DNA of 64,000 nucleotides from Curtobacterium sp. MCJR17_020. Lineage in GTDB: Bacteria > Actinomycetota > Actinomycetes > Actinomycetales > Microbacteriaceae. Shown here piece by piece: positions 1 to 8,353 of this stretch (positions are counted from its first letter, which is position 1; each line of letters begins with the position of its first letter). Under the pieces are notes generated by a model. The model was not told where the DNA came from and ran no database searches. It saw only the letters and a program-made list of their open reading frames with translations. The stretch spans positions 3,224,001 to 3,288,000 of the forward strand of contig NZ_CP126260.1 of assembly GCF_003234365.2 (NCBI RefSeq), read 5' to 3'. A program made the translations under genes and the position numbers.

Positions 1-2
1 GC

Positions 3-464
3 CTGGTGCTCGGTGGCGCGAGTGCCGGCGCATGCCTCGCGGCGTCGGCGGTCGCCGCTGGCCCGCCCCTGGCCGGCACCGTGCTCGCGTACGGGTTCTT
101 CCACGCGCGACTCCCCCGCGACCCAGCGGTGCAGCGTCTCGTGCGCGGGCACCGGCGGATCACGCACGCTCCACTGTTGCTCGACGCCGCGAACCGCACC
201 TACGCCGGGCCACTCGGCGCCGGAGCGTTCCCGCCACCGGAGGACCTCAGCACGTTCCCGCGCACCCTGGTGCTCGACGCCGAGCGGGACACGATGCGCG
301 CATCCGGCGACCGGTTCGCACGGCAACTCGGTGCCGCGGGGGTCGATCTCGAACGTCACGTCCTGCGCGACAGCCGGCACGCCTTCCTCAACCGACCGGG
401 CAGCATCGACTTCGCGGCTGCCGTCGACCTGATCGCTTCGTGGGTGGTCCGTCGGCCCGTCTGA
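3..464 (+). CDS. Alpha/beta hydrolase (HSL/acetyl esterase type), 3' part only
   Basis: The reading frame is open at the window edge, so the N-terminal part with the HGG oxyanion motif lies outside. The visible part begins at the nucleophile elbow GGASAG (Ser about residue 6 of what is visible), followed by a cap and core region, an acid segment DAERDTMRASG and the catalytic His in DSRHAF. This order Ser-Asp-His is that of the alpha/beta hydrolase-3 (hormone-sensitive lipase/acetyl esterase) family, which hydrolyses short-chain carboxylic esters. The substrate cannot be read from the sequence. Family assignment is good; specific function is unknown. Confidence 0.8.
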   Translation: MVLGGASAGACLAASAVAAGPPLAGTVLAYGFFHARLPRDPAVQRLVRGHRRITHAPLLLDAANRTYAGPLGAGAFPPPEDLSTFPRTLVLDAERDTMRASGDRFARQLGAAGVDLERHVLRDSRHAFLNRPGSIDFAAAVDLIASWVVRRPV

Positions 465-610
465 ACGTTCGAGCGTGTGCGACCGTCGGACATTCCGGTG
501 ACGCCACGGCGAACCGGACGTATTCTGCTGTCGGAAGCAACGGCGGTTCCGAACACCCTTCGCCACGTTCACCGTCGTGGCGTCCCGCCTCTGCGACGAA
601 GAGTCCAACC

Positions 611-955
611 GTGACCGAACACCTCATCGAGTACGTCGCCCGTGACCGCACGGGCATCACCGCCGTCGTGACGACCACCAGCGTCATCGACGTCGACACC
701 GTGATCCAGCACATCCGCTCCGGCCACACCGGCTACTACGTGGCCGCCGACTCCTGGAAGCGCACACCGGTCCGGAGCATGTCGTTCATCGGCGGCACCT
801 ACCTGTTCGCGAACTGGGACGGCTCGAAGCGGAACATGCTGCACGACCTGGCGTTCCGGTCGCCGACGCGCGCGGTCCGGACAGAGGAGCCGACGGAGAC
901 CCGCTTCGCGCGCTTCCTCAGCGCGGTGTTCGGCCGCCGACTGCCGCAGCCCTGA
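611..955 (+). CDS. DUF3892-like small protein
   Basis: A 114-residue protein starting at GTG 611, the first start after a long in-frame run that does not look coding. The first half (ITAVVTTTSVIDVDTVIQHI, then SGHTGYYVA) and the block GGTYLFANWDGSKRNMLHDL fit the layout of the DUF3892 family: a beta strand, a helix predicting where a W or I pair packs, then YLRT-like text and a final leucine-rich helix. DUF3892 proteins are small and of unknown role. The C-terminal 30 residues are arginine-rich. It stands alone between the hydrolase and the DivIVA-domain gene, with no sign of an operon. Confidence 0.6.
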   Translation: MTEHLIEYVARDRTGITAVVTTTSVIDVDTVIQHIRSGHTGYYVAADSWKRTPVRSMSFIGGTYLFANWDGSKRNMLHDLAFRSPTRAVRTEEPTETRFARFLSAVFGRRLPQP

Positions 956-1026
956 CCCCCGCCTACCCTGCCGCTGCCGCTGCGCACGTCCGTGAGAGCA
1001 TGACGGGCATGCAGAAGGGGGAGCAC

Positions 1027-1296
1027 ATGCTCGCGAAGGACGTGTCCGACAAGCGGTTCCGACCGACCAAGTGGCGGGAGGGCTACGACCAGGGTGAGGT
1101 CGATGCGTTCCTCGACCGGATCCAGACCACCCTCGCCGGGTACGAGCAGGGGCGGCCGGTGGATCCGCTCACGCCGGATGACGTGACCGCCGTGCGGTTC
1201 CAACCGACGAAGTTCCGCGAGGGCTACGACCAGGACCAGGTCGACGACTTCCTCGACCAGGTCGTCGTGGCACTCCGCTCGCACGCAGCTCGCTGA
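1027..1296 (+). CDS. Tandem DivIVA-domain small protein
   Basis: 89 residues made of two copies of the short DivIVA N-terminal motif: FRPTKWREGYDQGEVDAFLD (about residues 9-28) and FQPTKFREGYDQDQVDDFLD (about 58-77). The motif is the membrane-curvature-sensing and coiled-coil entry module of DivIVA/Wag31, but no long coiled coil follows, so this is not Wag31 itself. ATG 1027 is chosen because AGAAGGGGGAG lies 4-14 nt upstream; ATGs at 1000 and 1009 are in frame but worse placed. Small twin-DivIVA proteins are common in Microbacteriaceae; their role, probably polar or septal, is not established. Confidence 0.8.
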   Translation: MLAKDVSDKRFRPTKWREGYDQGEVDAFLDRIQTTLAGYEQGRPVDPLTPDDVTAVRFQPTKFREGYDQDQVDDFLDQVVVALRSHAAR

Positions 1297-1312
1297 GACC
1301 GGCGCCGACGCA

Positions 1313-1354
1313 GAACGACATCCCCGTCGTCGTACGACGTCGGGGATGTCGTTC
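1313..1354. terminator. 42-bp palindrome, probable bidirectional terminator (family A)
   Basis: GAACGACATCCCCG pairs with CGGGGATGTCGTTC around the perfect core CGTCGTACGACG; only the T1327/T1340 pair fails. It lies between the convergent ends of the DivIVA-domain gene and the dehydrogenase gene. No T-tract is obvious, as is usual in high-GC actinobacteria. A related palindrome with the same core is at 5578-5637. Confidence 0.7.
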
Positions 1355-1383
1355 CGGGTCGATCCCGCCAGTCGAGCGAGCCC

Positions 1384-2535
1384 TCAGACCTGCGCGCCCT
1401 CCAGCGTCGCCGCGAGCGGGTCGAAGTCCTCGGGCAACGACGCGATCGGTGCGACGGTCGACTCGACCTCGATGAACGAGCGGGCGGCGATCGACTCCTC
1501 GACCGCGACCATGGTGTCGAGCACGTGGTACCCGACCTCACCGGTCGCGATGTGCGAGCCACCGCCGCGGATCGCCCGCGCCATGTCGAGCACGCCGAGG
1601 CCACGACCGACGGTGGGCTCCTCGTCGAGCAGGACCTCGAAGTCCTGCGAGAAGGGGAACGTCGCGTCCGCGGTCAGCGGTCGCGCGATCCGGATCGGGT
1701 GCCCGCCACCGAACGTGTTCGGGTCGGGCAGGACGATCGTGCCCTCGGTCCCGTTGACCTCGAACACGCCGTGGCGGAACAGCGGGGTGTCGAACGAGAG
1801 CAGCGACTGCGCGTTGCCGCCCTGCTCGAACGAGGTCAGGACGGAGACGTGGGTCGGCACCTCGACGGGGAACGAGTCGCCCGCGTTCGGCCCGACGACC
1901 AGCTGCCGCGTCTCTCGGGACTTCGACCCCGTCGCGACGACGGAGTCGATCGGTCCGAGCAGGTGCACGAGCGCCGTGAAGTAGTACGGGCCGATGTCGA
2001 ACAGCGGGCCCGCACCCTTGGCGTAGAGGAACGACGCGTTCGGGTGGAACACGTCCGGCCCCTGCCACTGCATGCTCGTGACCGCGGTGAGCGGGGTGCC
2101 GATCGCACCGGCCTCGATCGCACGCTTGGCGGTCTGCCACCCCGGGCCGAGCACGGTGTCCGGCGCGATGCCGAGCTTCAGACCGAGGGAGTCGGCGAGT
2201 TCGACGAGCGATGCGGCTGAGGCACGGTCCACGCCGATCGGCTTCTCGCTCCACACGTGCTTGCCGGCACGCAGTGCGTCCATCGAGACGGCGACGTGCG
2301 TGGCGGGGAGCGTCAGGTTGATGACGATCTCGACGTCGGGATCGGCGAGCACGGATGCGCCGTCGCCCGAGGCCGCGACACCCCACTTCGAAGCCGACGC
2401 CGCGGCGCGCTCCGTGTCGATGTCACCGATCCGGACGACCTCGACGTCGGGGAACGTCGTGAGGTTCGCCAGGTACTGCTCGCTGATCATGCCAGCGCCG
2501 ATGAAGCCGATGCCGACGCGTCCGGTGCGGGTCAT
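1384..2535 (-). CDS. Gfo/Idh/MocA family oxidoreductase
   Basis: 383 residues. The N-terminal Rossmann fold begins GIGFIGAGMISEQY (GxGxxx dinucleotide binding), and SEKPIG near residue 97 is the EKP motif whose lysine is catalytic in this NAD(P)-dependent sugar/polyol dehydrogenase family. The C-terminal alpha/beta domain carries FDIGPYYFTALVHLLG, the usual D-x3-H/Y-type active-site segment. The start ATG (2535) overlaps the stop of the isomerase gene by 4 nt (ATGA), so it is the last gene of the operon MFS-isomerase-dehydrogenase. Together these fit uptake and oxidation/isomerisation of a sugar, inositol or similar polyol; the substrate is not identifiable from sequence alone. Confidence 0.9.
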   Translation of the reverse strand: MTRTGRVGIGFIGAGMISEQYLANLTTFPDVEVVRIGDIDTERAAASASKWGVAASGDGASVLADPDVEIVINLTLPATHVAVSMDALRAGKHVWSEKPIGVDRASAASLVELADSLGLKLGIAPDTVLGPGWQTAKRAIEAGAIGTPLTAVTSMQWQGPDVFHPNASFLYAKGAGPLFDIGPYYFTALVHLLGPIDSVVATGSKSRETRQLVVGPNAGDSFPVEVPTHVSVLTSFEQGGNAQSLLSFDTPLFRHGVFEVNGTEGTIVLPDPNTFGGGHPIRIARPLTADATFPFSQDFEVLLDEEPTVGRGLGVLDMARAIRGGGSHIATGEVGYHVLDTMVAVEESIAARSFIEVESTVAPIASLPEDFDPLAATLEGAQV

Positions 2536-3365
2536 GCGGACACCTCCGATGCGGACGACGAACCGGCCGGCGCGAGCTGCGCCGCGAGCCACTCGTACGA
2601 CTGCTGCACACCGTCGAAGACGTCCCCGTCGAACCCGTCGAACTCGATCACGGCGTACTCGAGCGCCGTCGCCGCACGGAGGGCCTCGGCGAGCCGGACG
2701 TCGCCCTGGCCGGCCGGGGTCTGGTCGGTGGGGATCGTCGCGGTGGAGATGTCGTCGCGCATCGGACCGTCCTTGACGTGCACGGCGACGATGCGGTCGC
2801 CGAGCTCCTCGATGAACGCGACGACGTCGATGCCCGCGGCCGATGCCCAGTACAGGTCGAGCTCGAGCACCACGGCCGGGTCGAGCAGCGACGCGAGCAC
2901 CTGCAGCGCGGGCTGCCCGTCGATCTGCGGCCGGAGCTCGTGGTCGTGGTTGTGGTAGCCGACGCGCAGACCGTGCTCGGCGGCCTCGACGGCGGCGGCG
3001 TTGAGTCGTGCGGCGACGCGCTCGACGCCCTCGCGGGTCGTCCACGCGTCGGGCCCGACGAACGGGTCGATGACGATCTCGAGGCCGAGTTCCTTCGCCG
3101 CGGCGAAGGTGTCGGCGTGCGACGGAGCGGTCATCACGGTGCCGTCGGGCAGCGGGATGGTCTCCTCGACCAGGAACGCGTGGCCGGTCTTCGCGGTGAT
3201 GCCGTGGGCGTCGAAAGCGGACTTGAGCTGCGGTGCTCGGTCCACGAACGCGAACGCCTCGACGGTGTCGAAGCCGATCTCGGCCAGGCGGCGGACGCCG
3301 CCGTCGAGGTCGGGCTCCAGCGCGGCGTTCACCGTGTAGAGCTGCAGGGAGATGGCGGGAGCCAT
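2532..3365 (-). CDS. Sugar phosphate isomerase/epimerase (xylose isomerase-like TIM barrel)
   Basis: 277 residues starting MAPAISLQLYTVN, a typical first strand of the AP-endonuclease-2/xylose-isomerase-like TIM barrel. Metal and substrate ligands are visible in order: IVIDPFVGP, YHNHDHE, LELDLYWA, AVHVKDGP and AVIEFDGF. ATG 3365 has GGAAAGGA nine nt upstream; the much longer open frame upstream is only a high-GC artefact. It sits between the transporter and the dehydrogenase, with 92 nt containing a hairpin repeat before it and a 4-nt overlap after it. The likely role is isomerisation or epimerisation of the imported polyol or its keto form. Confidence 0.88.
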   Translation of the reverse strand: MAPAISLQLYTVNAALEPDLDGGVRRLAEIGFDTVEAFAFVDRAPQLKSAFDAHGITAKTGHAFLVEETIPLPDGTVMTAPSHADTFAAAKELGLEIVIDPFVGPDAWTTREGVERVAARLNAAAVEAAEHGLRVGYHNHDHELRPQIDGQPALQVLASLLDPAVVLELDLYWASAAGIDVVAFIEELGDRIVAVHVKDGPMRDDISTATIPTDQTPAGQGDVRLAEALRAATALEYAVIEFDGFDGDVFDGVQQSYEWLAAQLAPAGSSSASEVSA

Positions 3366-3400
3366 GTCGGGTCCTTTCCGGGGGTGGTGCAGGTGACTGC

Positions 3401-3444
3401 CTGGAGGCGCGACTCGCGTTGCGGACGCGCGCCGCGCCTCCCGG
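3401..3444. repeat. GGAGGCGCGG-type hairpin (family B) inside the operon
   Basis: GGAGGCGCG at 3403-3411 pairs with CGCGCCTCC at 3433-3441 across a GC-rich loop. It lies between the transporter and isomerase genes, both read leftwards, so it may attenuate or stabilise the polycistronic message rather than end it. It belongs to the same family as the palindromes at 23661, 25707, 43324 and 63013. Confidence 0.6.
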
Positions 3445-3457
3445 CTGGTTGCGTTGG

Positions 3458-4822
3458 TCAGCGGACCGACTTGATCGGCAGGATCACGAGGGCGCCGAGG
3501 ATGACGGCGACGCCGGCACCCCAGAGCATGAGCGTGTAGTTCTGACCACCGCCGATGCCGAGCAGGAACAGGCCGACGGCCGGAGCGAGCGACTGCGGCA
3601 GCGCGTTCGCGATGTTGATGACGCCGAGGTCCTTGCCGGGGCGTTCCGGGTCGGGCAGCACGTCGACGATCAGGGCGGTGTCGATGGCGGCGTAGATGCC
3701 GAAGGCGAAGCCGAGGACGATCTCGGCGAAGTAGAAGCCGCCGACCGTGTCGACGTGGGCCAGGATCACGAGGCCGACCGCGGTCAGTGCGGTGGAGCCC
3801 CAGACGAAGACCTTGCGGCGCTGGACGCGGTCCGACACCCAGCCGGAGACGGCGGCGCTGACGAGCAGGGCGACCGTGTACAGCAGGACCCCGAAGGCGA
3901 CGACCCCGACGGCTTCCTTCTGCGGGAGGCCGATGCGGTCCTCCATGTAGAGCAGGCGGTACGTCGTGAACATGAACGTGCCGAAGGTGATGAGGAAGCG
4001 ACCCCACCATGCCAGGCCGAAGTCCGGGTGCTTGATCGGGTTGGTCCAGAACGAGCTGATCAGGTTGATCCAGCTGAACGGCTTGACCGGCGTCGTCGGC
4101 AGGTCGTCGCGGGCCACGAAGCAGTAGACGAGGATCGCGATGATCGCCAGGACACCCGGGGCGATGAAGAGCACCGGGAGGTTGCCGACCAGGTACACGG
4201 CCAGGTACAGGCCCGCGAGGATGGCGATGTTCTGCGCGAGGGCGATGACGCTCGAGGCCTTGCCGCGCTGGAACTCCGGCACGTTGTCGGCGAAGCTCGC
4301 GGTCAGCGTGGCGAGGACGGCGTTCGCCGTGACCTGCGCGAGGACCCAGGCCAGCGTGAGCTGCAGGACGTTCGGCGAGAACGCGAGCCAGGCGAGCGAA
4401 CCGACGAAGACGATGACGCCGCCGAGCATCCACGGGCGTCGACGTCCCCACCGGCTGCGGGTGCGGTCGGAGATCGCGCCGAACAGCGGGTTGGCGAACA
4501 GTGCACCGAGGGCACCGAACGGCAGGACGGAGCCGACCACGGTCTCGGGGCTCGAGGGGTTGAGCTCGGTCGCCTTGATCGACATGCTCACGAAGACCGG
4601 CGTGAGCAGGGCGACGAACAGGCCGAACTGGGCGAAGCTGAGGCCCCAGAGGTAGCCGCGGCCCACACGCATCGTGCTGACGGACTGCGTGATCCCCTCG
4701 ACCGAGAACGCTCGGGGCGCCGCGGCGTCCGAGGCGGTGGCACCGGCGGCTGCGGTGACCACCGGTGATGCGGTCCCGGCGATGCCGCGGGTGGGTTCTT
4801 CCTTCGACGTCGGTGTCGACAT
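3458..4822 (-). CDS. MFS sugar transporter (SLC45/GPH-like)
   Basis: 454 residues with about twelve hydrophobic segments. After a 50-residue cytoplasmic leader, the loop between helices 2 and 3 reads GAISDRTRSRWGRRRPWM, the signature of the sucrose/SLC45-like and GPH-like MFS sugar carriers, and a second copy-like loop SGWVSDRVQRRK follows helix 8. ATG 4822 is preceded by CGAGGAGGAG at a proper distance. It is the first gene of the leftward operon with the isomerase and dehydrogenase and is divergent from a TetR gene that probably controls it. The substrate is probably a sugar or polyol taken up with protons. Confidence 0.85.
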   Translation of the reverse strand: MSTPTSKEEPTRGIAGTASPVVTAAAGATASDAAAPRAFSVEGITQSVSTMRVGRGYLWGLSFAQFGLFVALLTPVFVSMSIKATELNPSSPETVVGSVLPFGALGALFANPLFGAISDRTRSRWGRRRPWMLGGVIVFVGSLAWLAFSPNVLQLTLAWVLAQVTANAVLATLTASFADNVPEFQRGKASSVIALAQNIAILAGLYLAVYLVGNLPVLFIAPGVLAIIAILVYCFVARDDLPTTPVKPFSWINLISSFWTNPIKHPDFGLAWWGRFLITFGTFMFTTYRLLYMEDRIGLPQKEAVGVVAFGVLLYTVALLVSAAVSGWVSDRVQRRKVFVWGSTALTAVGLVILAHVDTVGGFYFAEIVLGFAFGIYAAIDTALIVDVLPDPERPGKDLGVINIANALPQSLAPAVGLFLLGIGGGQNYTLMLWGAGVAVILGALVILPIKSVR

Positions 4823-4863
4823 GACTCCTCCTCGAGTCATAGGGGGCTTCGGGGCCCTCGAAT

Positions 4864-4880
4864 ACCTAGTGCTGCTAGGT
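4864..4880. promoter_or_regulatory. Candidate TetR operator ACCTAG-N5-CTAGGT
   Basis: A perfect 17-bp interrupted palindrome, ACCTAGTGCTGCTAGGT, in the 132-bp divergent spacer between the MFS gene and the TetR gene, 42 nt upstream of the MFS start. Size and placement are those of a TetR-family operator; binding by the neighbouring regulator is inference. Confidence 0.6.
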
Positions 4881-4954
4881 GATCGGGACTGTAGCACCGG
4901 AAACCTCCGACCGGAAGTTTTCGTCCCGATTGTTGCGCCGGTACATTGGCACGC

Positions 4955-5539
4955 GTGACCTCCAACGATGGAATCGGCACCAGGGGCCCCTACGCCAAGG
5001 GCGTGCAGCGTCGGCAGGAGATCCTCGACCAGACGCTCGACGTCGTCGCCTCGCGCGGGATCGACGGCACCTCGCTGCGCGCCATCGGCGATGCGATCGG
5101 GGTCTCGCACGCGGCGCTCCGGCACTACTTCTCGTCGCGCGAAGCGCTGCTGGTCGAGGTCCTGCGGGAACGCGATGCCGCCTCGGACCGGGCACTCGGC
5201 GACACGGCCGGCGTCTTCAGCAGGCTCTCCTTCGTCGCCGACCGGAACGTCAGCGAACCGGCACTCGTGACGCTCTACACGACCCTGCTCGGGGCATCGG
5301 TGGAGTCTGGCAACGAGACGGCACGAGAGTTCTTCGCCGCCCGGTTCGACGAGGCACGGGGGAACCTGGTCGCACAACTGCACGATGAGCTCGCGGCGTC
5401 GGGGCGGCACTCGGACGCCGACCTCGAGCAGGTGGCGTCGCTCATCATCGCGGCGTTCGACGGGCTGCAGGTGCAGTGGCTGCTGGACCGGAACGTGGAC
5501 ATCGCGGGGACGCTGCGGTTGCTGGAGCGGGTGCTGTAG
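4955..5539 (+). CDS. TetR/AcrR family regulator of the divergent sugar operon
   Basis: 194 residues from GTG 4955. The N-terminal helix-turn-helix is clear (GTSLRAIGDAIGVSHAALRHYFSSREALL, split here as GTSLRAIGDAIGVSHAAL and RHYFSSREALL), and the C-terminal half is an all-helical ligand/dimer domain of the BetI-like type. TACATT at 4942-4947 ends 7 nt before the GTG, so the gene may be transcribed leaderless; TTG 4946 is in frame but would overlap that box. It faces the MFS-isomerase-dehydrogenase operon across a palindrome and is the obvious candidate repressor. Confidence 0.85.
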   Translation: MTSNDGIGTRGPYAKGVQRRQEILDQTLDVVASRGIDGTSLRAIGDAIGVSHAALRHYFSSREALLVEVLRERDAASDRALGDTAGVFSRLSFVADRNVSEPALVTLYTTLLGASVESGNETAREFFAARFDEARGNLVAQLHDELAASGRHSDADLEQVASLIIAAFDGLQVQWLLDRNVDIAGTLRLLERVL

Positions 5540-5577
5540 GGGACCTTCGGGCGCATGTCGATGTGGAACGACACCGG

Positions 5578-5637
5578 GTCGACTCGGAACGACGCCCTCG
5601 TCGTCGTACGACAACGAGGACGTCGTTCCGAGTCGAC
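5578..5637. terminator. 60-bp palindrome, probable bidirectional terminator (family A)
   Basis: GTCGACTCGGAACGACG (5578-5594) is the exact complement of 5621-5637; the inner part pairs too around CGTACG, leaving two mismatches in 60 bp. It separates two convergent genes (TetR and the acidic small protein). The middle, with CGTCGTCGTACGAC and flanking GGAACGAC/GTCGTTCC, matches the palindrome at 1313-1354. Confidence 0.75.
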
Positions 5638-5646
5638 GAACGACCC

Positions 5647-5829
5647 CTACTTCTCGCCGTCCTCTTCCGGGTTGAAGTGCGAGTCGTCCCCGACGTGCCC
5701 AGCGGCCAGGCCGTCCGGGTCGTTCGGGATGGTGTTGTCGTCGCCGAGCCCGCCCGGCTTCTCGGTGCCCTCGGAGTCGTTCACGGGGGCCTTGGCGTCG
5801 TCGTCGTGCGTGTTGCTGCTGTCGGTCAT
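5647..5829 (-). CDS. Small acidic hydrophilic protein
   Basis: 60 residues, strongly acidic and without hydrophobic segments: MTDSSNTHDDDAKAPVND at the start and HVGDDSHFNPEEDGEK at the end. Composition and the convergent terminator on its 3' side argue for a real gene. Such short disordered proteins are conserved in Microbacteriaceae and are often called hypothetical or stress-associated, but nothing in the sequence fixes a function. Confidence 0.55.
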   Translation of the reverse strand: MTDSSNTHDDDAKAPVNDSEGTEKPGGLGDDNTIPNDPDGLAAGHVGDDSHFNPEEDGEK

Positions 5830-5941
5830 GGTCTGCTCCAGTGCAGTGGTCGAACCGAGGGCGACGCCCCCGGCAGGTGCTGAACTCGGACGCTACGTGC
5901 CGCTGCTCGGAATCCACCCACCAGCCGCGTGCCCCGACCGG

Positions 5942-5979
5942 TCGACAGCGGAGTCACCGCTCGGTAGATTGTTCAACAA
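5942..5979 (+). promoter_or_regulatory. pxpABC promoter overlapped by GntR operator TTGTTCAACAA
   Basis: TCGACA (5942-5947) and TAGATT (5965-5970) are separated by 17 nt and make a good sigma-70-type promoter for pxpA. The palindrome TTGTTCAACAA (5969-5979) starts inside the -10 box and covers the expected transcription start. The same 11-mer stands between the GntR gene and the DUF969 gene at 12414-12424, so both are probably repressed by that GntR protein when inducer is absent. Confidence 0.7.
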
Positions 5980-6001
5980 CCCGCGACGACAGGGAGTCCC
6001 C

Positions 6002-6763
6002 GTGACGACGATCGACCTGAACAGCGACCTCGGCGAGGGGTTCGGCGCCTGGACGATGGGCGACGACGCCGCGATGCTCGACGTCGTGTCGAGCGCCAAC
6101 ATCGCCTGCGGATTCCACGCCGGCGACCCGACGATCATGCTCGCCACCGCCCGCGCTGCCGCCGAGCGCGGGGTCGCGATCGGTGCGCACGTCGCCTACC
6201 GCGACCTCGCCGGCTTCGGTCGCCGTCCGGTGCACGTCACCCCGGACGAACTCCACGCCGACGTCGTGCACCAGCTCGGCGCGATGGCCGCCACCGCACG
6301 GGTCGCCGGCACCGCCGTCACCTACGTCAAGCCGCACGGCGCCCTCTACAACACGGCGTGCGCCGACCCGGTCCAGGCCGAGGCCGTGGTCCGGGCGATC
6401 GCCGATGTCGACAGCTCGCTCGCGGTGCTCGCGCTGCCGGGTTCCGAACTCCTGCTCGCGGCAGAACGCCACGGGCTCCGCGCGGTCGCGGAGTCCTTCG
6501 CCGACCGCGCCTACGAACCCGACGGCTCCCTGGTGTCCCGCAGCACGCCGGGTTCGGTGCTCCACGATCCGGACGAGGTAGCCGCCCGTGTCCTCCGCAT
6601 GGTCACCGACGGGGTCGCGACCGCCGTCGACGGCTCCGAGCTGCGGGTCAGCGCCGACTCCGTCTGCGTCCACGGCGACTCCCCCGGCGCCGTTGCGATG
6701 GCCCGCGCGATCCGGTCGCTGCTGACCGAGCACGGCGTCACGATCGCGCCGTTCGCACCGTGA
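6002..6763 (+). CDS. pxpA: 5-oxoprolinase subunit PxpA (LamB/YcsF family)
   Basis: 253 residues of the LamB/YcsF family. Diagnostic stretches are DLNSDLGEGFGAW at the N terminus, NIACGFHAGDP, GAHVAYRDLAGFGRR and the catalytic-core motif VKPHGALYN. With PxpB and PxpC it forms the ATP-dependent prokaryotic 5-oxoprolinase that opens 5-oxoproline (pyroglutamate), a damage product of glutamine/glutamate, to glutamate. GTG 6002 is the start, with AGGGAG upstream. The stop overlaps pxpB by 4 nt. Three genes overlap in series, as expected for a complex made in fixed ratio, and a GntR-type operator sits on the promoter. Confidence 0.93.
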   Translation: MTTIDLNSDLGEGFGAWTMGDDAAMLDVVSSANIACGFHAGDPTIMLATARAAAERGVAIGAHVAYRDLAGFGRRPVHVTPDELHADVVHQLGAMAATARVAGTAVTYVKPHGALYNTACADPVQAEAVVRAIADVDSSLAVLALPGSELLLAAERHGLRAVAESFADRAYEPDGSLVSRSTPGSVLHDPDEVAARVLRMVTDGVATAVDGSELRVSADSVCVHGDSPGAVAMARAIRSLLTEHGVTIAPFAP

Positions 6764-7392
6764 CCGTCCTCGACCTCCGGCCCACTGGGCGCACCGCCCT
6801 GCTCGCCACGTTCGACTCGCTGCCGCAGGTCGTCGCGTTCCGCGCCGGGCTGGCCGCGGCTCGGCTGCCCGGCCTCACCGAGGTCGTGTCCGGCGCGCGG
6901 ACCCTGCTGCTCCGGTACGACCCGGCGACGACCGACGCCGCGAGACTCCGCAGCGCACTCGAACGGGTCGTCCCGTCCGCCGACGCCGAAGCGGCGAGCG
7001 CCGCGGACCCACTCGTCATCCCGGTGGTCTACGACGGCGAGGACCTCGACCAGGTCGTCGCCCTGACGGGCATGCGCCGCGACCGCGTGATCGCGTGGCA
7101 CACCGGCCAACTCTGGACGAGCGCCTTCTGCGGCTTCGCCCCGGGCTTCAGCTACCTCACCGGCACCGAGCCGTCACTCGACCTGCCACGCCGGAGCACG
7201 TCGCGCACCGCCGTGCCGAGCGGTGCCGTCGCACTGGCGGGCGAGTTCAGCGCCGTCTACCCACGCGTCTCCCCCGGCGGCTGGCAGCTCATCGGCCGCA
7301 CCGACGTACCGATGTGGGCGCTCGACCGGGAACCGCCGGCGCTGGCACCCGCCGGCACACGGGTCCGGTTCGTCGACGCGGGTGCGGCATGA
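6760..7392 (+). CDS. pxpB: 5-oxoprolinase subunit PxpB (KipI-like)
   Basis: 210 residues. The C-terminal cyclophilin-like domain contains FCGFAPGFSYLTG and PRRSTSRTAVPSGAVALAG, then SPGGWQLIGRT, which are hallmark blocks of the carboxyltransferase domain subdomain C/D family (KipI, allophanate hydrolase subunit 1). It is the partner of PxpC. The GTG start overlaps pxpA (GTGA) and its stop overlaps pxpC (ATGA). In Bacillus the homologue was first known as a kinase inhibitor, but the PxpABC gene order makes 5-oxoprolinase the better reading. Confidence 0.92.
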   Translation: MTVLDLRPTGRTALLATFDSLPQVVAFRAGLAAARLPGLTEVVSGARTLLLRYDPATTDAARLRSALERVVPSADAEAASAADPLVIPVVYDGEDLDQVVALTGMRRDRVIAWHTGQLWTSAFCGFAPGFSYLTGTEPSLDLPRRSTSRTAVPSGAVALAGEFSAVYPRVSPGGWQLIGRTDVPMWALDREPPALAPAGTRVRFVDAGAA

Positions 7393-8273
7393 GCGCGCTG
7401 ACCGTCCTGCAGGTCGGCTACGGCGCGGCAACGCAGGACCTGGGGCGCCCCGGCTTCAGTGAAATGGGCCTCGGCGCGGCGGGCGCCGCCGACCGCGGGT
7501 CCGCAGCACTGGCCAACCGGCTGGTCGGCAACCGTCCCGATGCGGCCGTCCTGGAGGCCCTGCTCGGCGCCGTCACGCTGCGGACCGACGCGTACGTGGT
7601 CGTCGCCACCGCCGGGGCCGCCTGCCCGGTCGAGATCGAGCGGGCGGACGGGCGGGTCCGCGGTGCGGCCTCGCACGAGGTCCTGATGCTCGCCCCGGGT
7701 GACACCCTCCGGATCGGTACTGCCACCACCGGACTGCGCTCCTACATCGCGGTCCTCGGCGGGTTCGCGGTCGAGCCCGTGCTCGGCAGCCGCTCGTGGG
7801 ACTCGCTCGCACGCCTCGGGCCGCCGCCGCCGTCGCCGGGTGACGTCCTGCCGATCGGCGACGCGCGCGCTTCGTGGCCGATCGTCGACGCCGTGCCGCA
7901 ACCCGACGAGCACTGGCCGGACGAACCGGTGCTCCTCGACGTCACCGCCGGCCCCCGCGACGACTGGTTCACGCCGGACTGGCGCGACACCCTGACCCGT
8001 CAGGACTTCACCGTCGGGTCGGACAGCGACCGCGTGGGGGTCCGCACCACGGCTCCGCAGCCGCTCGTCCGCGCCGTCACGCACGAGCTGCCGAGCGAAG
8101 GGGTGGAGACCGGTTCCCTGCAGGTCCCGCCGGAGGGCTTCCCGGTGCTGTTCCTCGCCGACCACCCGGTCACCGGCGGCTACCCCGTCGTGGCGGTCCT
8201 CACGCCGGAGTCGGTCGACCGTGCCGCGCAGCTCCGGCCGGGTGACACCATCCGCTTCCGGTTCGTCCACTGA
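7389..8273 (+). CDS. pxpC: 5-oxoprolinase subunit PxpC (KipA-like)
   Basis: 294 residues of the biotin-dependent carboxyltransferase-like (allophanate hydrolase subunit 2/KipA) family: TVLQVGYGAATQDLGRPGF at the N terminus, GAADRGSAALANRLVGN, YIAVLGGFAVEPVLGSRS, and near the C terminus DHPVTGGYPVVAVL. It completes the PxpABC complex. The start overlaps pxpB by 4 nt. About 80 nt later a short monooxygenase-like gene follows with its own ribosome binding site and may be a separate unit. Confidence 0.92.
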   Translation: MSALTVLQVGYGAATQDLGRPGFSEMGLGAAGAADRGSAALANRLVGNRPDAAVLEALLGAVTLRTDAYVVVATAGAACPVEIERADGRVRGAASHEVLMLAPGDTLRIGTATTGLRSYIAVLGGFAVEPVLGSRSWDSLARLGPPPPSPGDVLPIGDARASWPIVDAVPQPDEHWPDEPVLLDVTAGPRDDWFTPDWRDTLTRQDFTVGSDSDRVGVRTTAPQPLVRAVTHELPSEGVETGSLQVPPEGFPVLFLADHPVTGGYPVVAVLTPESVDRAAQLRPGDTIRFRFVH

Positions 8274-8353
8274 CGACCCGCTCACTGACCGATCCGGAAC
8301 AGGTCGGCGCCACTGCGGGTTGAGTCGGACACTGCCGACGAAAGGTGCACCAC

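Noticed and set aside
2532..4451. Very long open frames that run through the isomerase and transporter genes on the same strand
   Set aside because: They are high-GC read-through frames; the real isomerase starts at ATG 3365 with a good ribosome site, and upstream text is arginine/proline-rich without family resemblance.
3233..4768. 511-residue rightward frame opposite the transporter gene
   Set aside because: It is the antisense shadow of a well-defined MFS protein and consists of low-complexity R/D/E/G-rich text.
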